Below, piece by piece: positions 41,603 to 45,007 of a DNA stretch of 45,007 bases. Positions within the stretch are counted from its first letter, which is position 1. Each line of letters begins with the position of its first letter. Both the position numbers and the translations under genes were made by a program. Source of the stretch: Anaerocolumna sp. (GTDB lineage: Bacteria > Bacillota > Clostridia > Lachnospirales > Lachnospiraceae). The DNA is taken from contig JAQSXJ010000080.1 of the NCBI GenBank assembly GCA_029256725.1, positions 1 to 45,007 on the forward strand, in the 5' to 3' direction. The notes beneath the pieces were generated by a model that searched no databases, was not told where the DNA came from, and worked only from the letters and a program-made list of their open reading frames with translations.

Positions 41603-42163
41603 TTATCCCACAACCTTTCCAAAAATCCTAAAGTCATCATTCTCCTGAATTACGATAGGTTCGTAGTCAGGATTTAAAGATATCAGAGACCCCTTCCCAA
41701 GCTTTTTTAAATACGTATTATTGTTCAGGCAGAAGATTCCGATCTCACCTTCCTCCAGAGCAGGCTGCTCATGGATAAAGATAATCTGTTGATCTACAAA
41801 GCGGGGCATCATGCTATTTCCGCTCACCCTTACTGCATAATCGGCTAAACTTGGAACTGTATTGTCAACCTCAATCATCCCGTAAGAACCATCATCTAGG
41901 TAATTACCGTAGCCGGCAGAAACCGGTATGTCATATAAGCGTAAGAGCCTTTTGTCAACGAAAGCCTGTCGTATATCCTTCACCTGACAGATATCGCAAA
42001 TAGCAAAGAATGCCTCTATGGTGGGTTTCGACACTCCGCTCTCCCACTTACTGATTGTATATGTTTTTACGTCAAAACCTTTTTCTTTTAAGAGTTCAAC
42101 CATCTGTGCACGCGATATTTTTGCAGTCTCTCGAACTTCAAATAATTTTTTTCCCAAGTTCAT
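41603..42163 (-). CDS. XRE-S24 repressor (LexA/CI-like, self-cleaving type)
   Basis: 186-residue repressor. Residues 1-70 are an XRE helix-turn-helix (KISRAQMVELLKEKGFDVKT, YTISKWESGVSKPTIEAFF). A linker with an Ala-Gly bond (PVSAGYGNY), the usual cleavage site, leads to a peptidase S24 domain with the catalytic Ser in RVSGNSMMPRF and the catalytic Lys in TYLKKLGKG. Such proteins (CI, LexA, UmuD relatives) cut themselves when RecA filaments form. GGAGGTG lies eight bases before the ATG at 42163; the frame extends 108 bases further but that part contains the promoter. It sits directly upstream of the TerB-BrxD-BrxHI operon, suggesting DNA-damage control of it or of itself. Confidence 0.92.
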   Translation of the reverse strand: MNLGKKLFEVRETAKISRAQMVELLKEKGFDVKTYTISKWESGVSKPTIEAFFAICDICQVKDIRQAFVDKRLLRLYDIPVSAGYGNYLDDGSYGMIEVDNTVPSLADYAVRVSGNSMMPRFVDQQIIFIHEQPALEEGEIGIFCLNNNTYLKKLGKGSLISLNPDYEPIVIQENDDFRIFGKVVG

Positions 42164-42185
42164 GTTGAACACCTCCAATATAATT

Positions 42186-42213
42186 ATTATATATTGTTTT
42201 TTATGAAATACAA
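42186..42213 (-). promoter_or_regulatory. Promoter of the S24 repressor gene
   Basis: Minus strand TTGTAT (42208-42213), 16 bases, TATAAT (42186-42191). Transcription would start near 42180, just before the ribosome site. Confidence 0.7.
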
Positions 42214-42221
42214 TAATAATA

Positions 42222-42236
42222 TTGCAGTTTCTGCAA
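42222..42236. promoter_or_regulatory. Palindrome TTGCAGTTTCTGCAA (operator candidate 1)
   Basis: Perfect inverted repeat TTGCAG-N3-CTGCAA, eight bases upstream of the -35 element of the repressor promoter. Confidence 0.55.
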
Positions 42237-42252
42237 TAAATAGATAATTTAG

Positions 42253-42267
42253 ATGCAGAATATGCAT
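42253..42267. promoter_or_regulatory. Palindrome ATGCAGAATATGCAT (operator candidate 2)
   Basis: Inverted repeat ATGCA-N5-TGCAT, 15 bases long like the first site; the centres are 31 bases apart, about three helical turns, consistent with binding of two repressor dimers on one face. Confidence 0.5.
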
Positions 42268-42397
42268 TCAAGAATTATAATTAACTCAATAGTAACACGA
42301 GATACTTTAAGTATTGGAGATTGAAATTATTAGATTTAATTTCGCCTTTTAGAAATTCTACTAGTTAATTTATGAAAAAGCAAATGATTTCCATAAA

Positions 42398-42431
42398 AAA
42401 ACAAAGTATATTAGTTCATATACTTTGTTTT
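42398..42431 (-). terminator. Terminator of the 5'-nucleotidase gene
   Basis: Thirteen-pair perfect stem AAAACAAAGTATA (42398-42410) / TATACTTTGTTTT (42419-42431), followed by T on the minus strand. Confidence 0.85.
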
Positions 42432-42501
42432 AATGAATCTATAAAAAATCATGATTTTTAAGGCTATTCTATCATTTATTCTTCTGTTATTCTAGTTCTA
42501 T

Positions 42502-44271
42502 TTATTGATAAATTTTTATTTTATCTCCAATATAAATTAAGTCAGGATTTTTTATAGTATCTTTATTCCATTGATAAATTGTATTCCAGGAAGATGCTTT
42601 TCCTAAAAATTTAAAAGCTATTTTACTTAAGTTATCCCCTTTTTTTACAACATATAAAGTGTATTTGTTAGTCTCAGTCTTAGAATCATTTTTTATAGAA
42701 TCAGTTTCATCAGATATTTTATCTTCTGCTTCTTCTACTATTTGAGGGTTATCAATTGCAGTAATTCTTCCTTGATTTTGAATTTTTATAACACCAGTCT
42801 TTTTGATATAGTTCATAATAATTTCTTCCATGGCATTATATTCATTCAGTGTCGGAAATTCACCGAACATTGTATAGTTATCACCACCTGCTGCCATAAA
42901 ATCATTCGTAGCCATGGTGTAGATTGCCTTAAGATTAAGTTTTCTACCATTTACCTTAATATTGACTGCCCGGCTCCCGGCTGGTTTTGTTGTATCAATC
43001 TGGAAGGTTACACCTGAAACTTGAGGGAATCCTCCCAGCGACTCCGGATAGGAAGCAACTCCAACCTCCAAAGCATCTTTTAGAGCCTGACCAGTTATTT
43101 CTTTTGTTACTACATAATTACCAAATGGAAATACCGTTACTAAGTCTTTTCTTGTAATGGCACCTGTTTGAATGGAGGCACGAATTCCACCACCGTTGGT
43201 AATGGCAATATCTGCACCTGTTGCATCCCGAAATGCATCCGTTACAAAATCACCCAAGTTAGTTTCACCGGTTCTTACAAAATCTCTTTCTCCAACTAAA
43301 TCTACCGCAGTTTCTCCAACTTTTTCAGAAAGAATTTTATCTTGTTCAGAAACAACTTGTGCTGTATATTCATCTACCACAACATCTGTACCCTTAAACT
43401 GTTCTGGCGTAATTAAGCTTGGTGTCATATTTCCCTGTTTATCAATTAAAACCACACCAATATTTTTAATATATTCACCCGTACTAACAATTAAAGTATC
43501 CCCAACCTTTAAACCCTCTGTTAACATAGTATGACTATGACCGTCTACTATTAAGTCAATTCCAGCTACTTGCTCCGCAATCTTTTTGGTTGTAAATTCA
43601 CTACTGGTATCTAAACCAATATGAGTTAAGGCAATTATGATTTCTGCACCTTCTTGTTTTAACTTTGCAACTTCTTCTTCTGCTACTACAATTGGATTCT
43701 CAAATGTAATTCCTTCCACATTCTTAGGATTTGTTTTGTAAGCCGTCTCCGGAGTAGTTAATCCAAAAACACCATATTTAATTCCGTTTTTTTCAATAAT
43801 AGTGCTTTCATCAAATAAATTATTTCCAGTATCTGAATCCACTGTGTTAGCTGAAATCAAATCATATTCCATTAATTTTTCTAATGTCTTTAAATGATCA
43901 TAGCCGTAATTAAAGTCATGATTACCAGGCACCATTGCATCATATCCTGCCAGATTCATGATATTAACAATGCTTTCTCCCTTATCCAATGTTGCAATGG
44001 GCAGTCCATGTAAGGTATCTCCTGCATCCATTAAAATAACTTCTGCTCCCCGTTCTTCGTATAGTTTTTTTAATGCGCTGACAGAAGTAAATCCCATATA
44101 TCCGCTACTTTCATCTGGAACTGCTCTACCGTGTGTATCGTTTGTATGTATTACTACAGTATAACCCGTTAAATCTGTCTTCTCTAATGCTGATTCTTTT
44201 GCTGCCACTGGATTAGATGCTGTTAATATTATAGCTAATGCAAAAATTAGTCCTAAAAATTTTTTTCTCAA
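42502..44271 (-). CDS. Secreted 5'-nucleotidase/UDP-sugar hydrolase with LysM tail
   Basis: About 589 residues. After a signal peptide (MRKKFLGLIFALAIILTASN, cleaved after VAA), the metallophosphatase domain shows VVIHTNDTHGRA, LMDAGDTLHG, VPGNHDFNYG, ALTHIG and VDGHSHT, the metal-binding motifs of the UshA/YfkN family. The 5_nucleotid_C domain follows from about residue 300 (TNLGDFVTDAFRDATGADIA, ITNGGGIRA, FPFGNYVV, MATNDFMAAGGDNYTMF), and the last 50 residues are a LysM domain (YVVKKGDNLSKIAFKFLGKA, INPDLIYIGDKIKIY-like end) binding peptidoglycan. It would release nucleosides and phosphate at the cell surface. GGAGGG lies eight bases before a TTG at 44271; an ATG 15 bases earlier overlaps that site, so the TTG is preferred. 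Confidence 0.95.
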   Translation of the reverse strand: MRKKFLGLIFALAIILTASNPVAAKESALEKTDLTGYTVVIHTNDTHGRAVPDESSGYMGFTSVSALKKLYEERGAEVILMDAGDTLHGLPIATLDKGESIVNIMNLAGYDAMVPGNHDFNYGYDHLKTLEKLMEYDLISANTVDSDTGNNLFDESTIIEKNGIKYGVFGLTTPETAYKTNPKNVEGITFENPIVVAEEEVAKLKQEGAEIIIALTHIGLDTSSEFTTKKIAEQVAGIDLIVDGHSHTMLTEGLKVGDTLIVSTGEYIKNIGVVLIDKQGNMTPSLITPEQFKGTDVVVDEYTAQVVSEQDKILSEKVGETAVDLVGERDFVRTGETNLGDFVTDAFRDATGADIAITNGGGIRASIQTGAITRKDLVTVFPFGNYVVTKEITGQALKDALEVGVASYPESLGGFPQVSGVTFQIDTTKPAGSRAVNIKVNGRKLNLKAIYTMATNDFMAAGGDNYTMFGEFPTLNEYNAMEEIIMNYIKKTGVIKIQNQGRITAIDNPQIVEEAEDKISDETDSIKNDSKTETNKYTLYVVKKGDNLSKIAFKFLGKASSWNTIYQWNKDTIKNPDLIYIGDKIKIYQ

Positions 44272-44286
44272 TAATTTTCCCTCCAT

Positions 44287-44548
44287 TAAAGATAATTTTC
44301 ACTGAACTAGACCACATATAACGGTTGTCTTTCTTTTACATCATAAAAGATAATATAATTTTAATCTACCATAATATGGTAAAGTATATGCAAACTTTAT
44401 TACTTTATTATAGCAGCTTAACAATATTATACTTATCCTATTAATTTTATGCACCGCTTCAATAATATATCTATTGGTTTACGTGTCGGTGATGGGTAAG
44501 TCAAACACTTGTAAAAATTTTTCAGTAAATTCTTAAAGATGCAAAGAA
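44287..44548. other. Control region of the 5'-nucleotidase gene
   Basis: About 260 AT-rich bases; apart from the palindrome at 44367-44381 nothing definite is seen. A TATAAT-like element exists near 44409 on the minus strand but no matching -35 could be fixed. Confidence 0.35.
44367..44381. promoter_or_regulatory. Perfect palindrome TACCATAATATGGTA
   Basis: Fifteen-base perfect inverted repeat about 95 bases upstream of the nucleotidase start. Its arms resemble the TGGTA half-sites before the HIT gene (16550-16589). Confidence 0.45.
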
Positions 44549-44600
44549 AAAGAAACACATTTCCCCCCTCAACTCCCTGTGAGATTGGTTGTGTTTCTTT
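44549..44600 (-). terminator. Terminator of the DUF6273-type gene
   Basis: Eleven-pair perfect stem AAAGAAACACA (44549-44559) / TGTGTTTCTTT (44590-44600), loop of 30 bases, T-rich on the minus strand. Confidence 0.75.
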
Positions 44601-44740
44601 GAAAACATATGTCAAACCGAATCATACTTTCGCCGCACCGAATATGCCTTACACCAATATTATGACATGTATAATCTCGTTAATCAATACGTAAAGCCAT
44701 TTTGCCGGCGGGCGGTGTTGTGCTTTTTTATCCGGTTTCA

Positions 44741-45007
44741 TTACAGTTTCAGCCACAAAGCAGGACGGACACCACCTGTACACTTGCCATCGCTGATGTT
44801 ACCTTTTAATATATTGTTGCCTTGGATACCAATATTACCGTCAGTCCCAAATATGTACACGGCTTTTACATTAACGCGGCCAGGCGATCGAAGCCACCAC
44901 CACCAATGCCAATCCTTCTCCTGTAGTCTTGCTAATCGCTTACTATTGTTTTCATCTTTTCTTTCAAACCAATATCTTTGATTTTTTCCCGGGTTATACA
45001 GTTTTGA
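44741..45007 (-). CDS. C-terminal end of a DUF6273-type protein (partial)
   Basis: 88 codons are visible, with the 5' part beyond the window edge. The peptide contains NSKRLARLQEKDWHWWWWLR then SPGRVNVKAVYIFGTDG and ends CTGGVRPALWLKL: the WWLRSPG and GVRPALWL endings are the hallmark of DUF6273 domains, found in large surface or secreted proteins of Clostridia and distantly like formylglycine-type folds. No frameshift is seen in the visible part. The role is unknown. A terminator lies about 140 bases downstream. Confidence 0.75.
   Translation of the reverse strand, partial: SKLYNPGKNQRYWFERKDENNSKRLARLQEKDWHWWWWLRSPGRVNVKAVYIFGTDGNIGIQGNNILKGNISDGKCTGGVRPALWLKL

Overview
The window looks like chromosomal DNA of a low-G+C, Gram-positive anaerobe of the Clostridia, most likely a Lachnospiraceae member. 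This is inferred from AT-rich intergenic DNA, strong AGGAGG-type ribosome binding sites, frequent TTG/GTG starts, a CD3324-family protein, YvyF-like and SdpI-like proteins, and several AraC regulators each placed beside a carbohydrate gene. No rRNA, CRISPR array, transposase or integrase was seen.

Layout. (1) 1-3.9 kb: a sugar-oxidation cluster (two Gfo/Idh/MocA oxidoreductases overlapping by 8 bp and a sugar-phosphate isomerase/epimerase) divergent from an AraC regulator. (2) 4.1-8.3 kb: a SunS-like glycosyltransferase with a TPR-like tail, a lipoprotein, an orphan RfbC, a CPT-like P-loop kinase and a CD3324 protein. (3) 8.5-17.8 kb: a chemotaxis receptor, a truncated Nudix gene, a cyclase-fold protein with a QW motif, an AT-rich acyltransferase gene flanked by two 3' fragments of tRNA-Gly (one behind a consensus promoter), a YvyF-like protein, an EAL-HDOD protein, a HIT protein of HxHxQ type, and a small gene with an SOS-type box in its promoter. 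(4) 17.9-25.1 kb: carbohydrate genes with AraC regulators (GH42 beta-galactosidase, GalE), with a 12-copy hexamer tract and four 41-bp repeats in the divergent control regions. (5) 25.2-35.5 kb: acetyltransferases, a CsbD/GlsB stress pair, a nitrilase, lipoprotein, SdpI-like protein, metallopeptidase and phosphotransferase, with several decayed genes and an in-frame chimera of a carbamoyltransferase N-terminus and an XRE-regulator C-terminus. (6) 35.7-42.3 kb: a compact operon TerB_N/TerB_C - BrxD-like ATPase - BrxHI/Lhr-like helicase, preceded by a LexA/CI-type self-cleaving repressor with two palindromes upstream of its promoter. (7) 42.5-45.0 kb: a secreted 5'-nucleotidase with a LysM tail and the end of a DUF6273-type gene.

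The strongest candidate for a poorly described system is region 6: two accessory ATPase/helicase proteins of type 2 BREX (BrxD, BrxHI) joined to a TerB protein, without the PglX methylase or PglZ, behind a repressor of a type normally released by DNA damage. Second are the promoter-driven tRNA-Gly-like RNA lacking its 5' acceptor strand, the OTC-XRE chimera, and an AraC gene with a strong internal start. All family calls come from reading motifs; no database search was possible.
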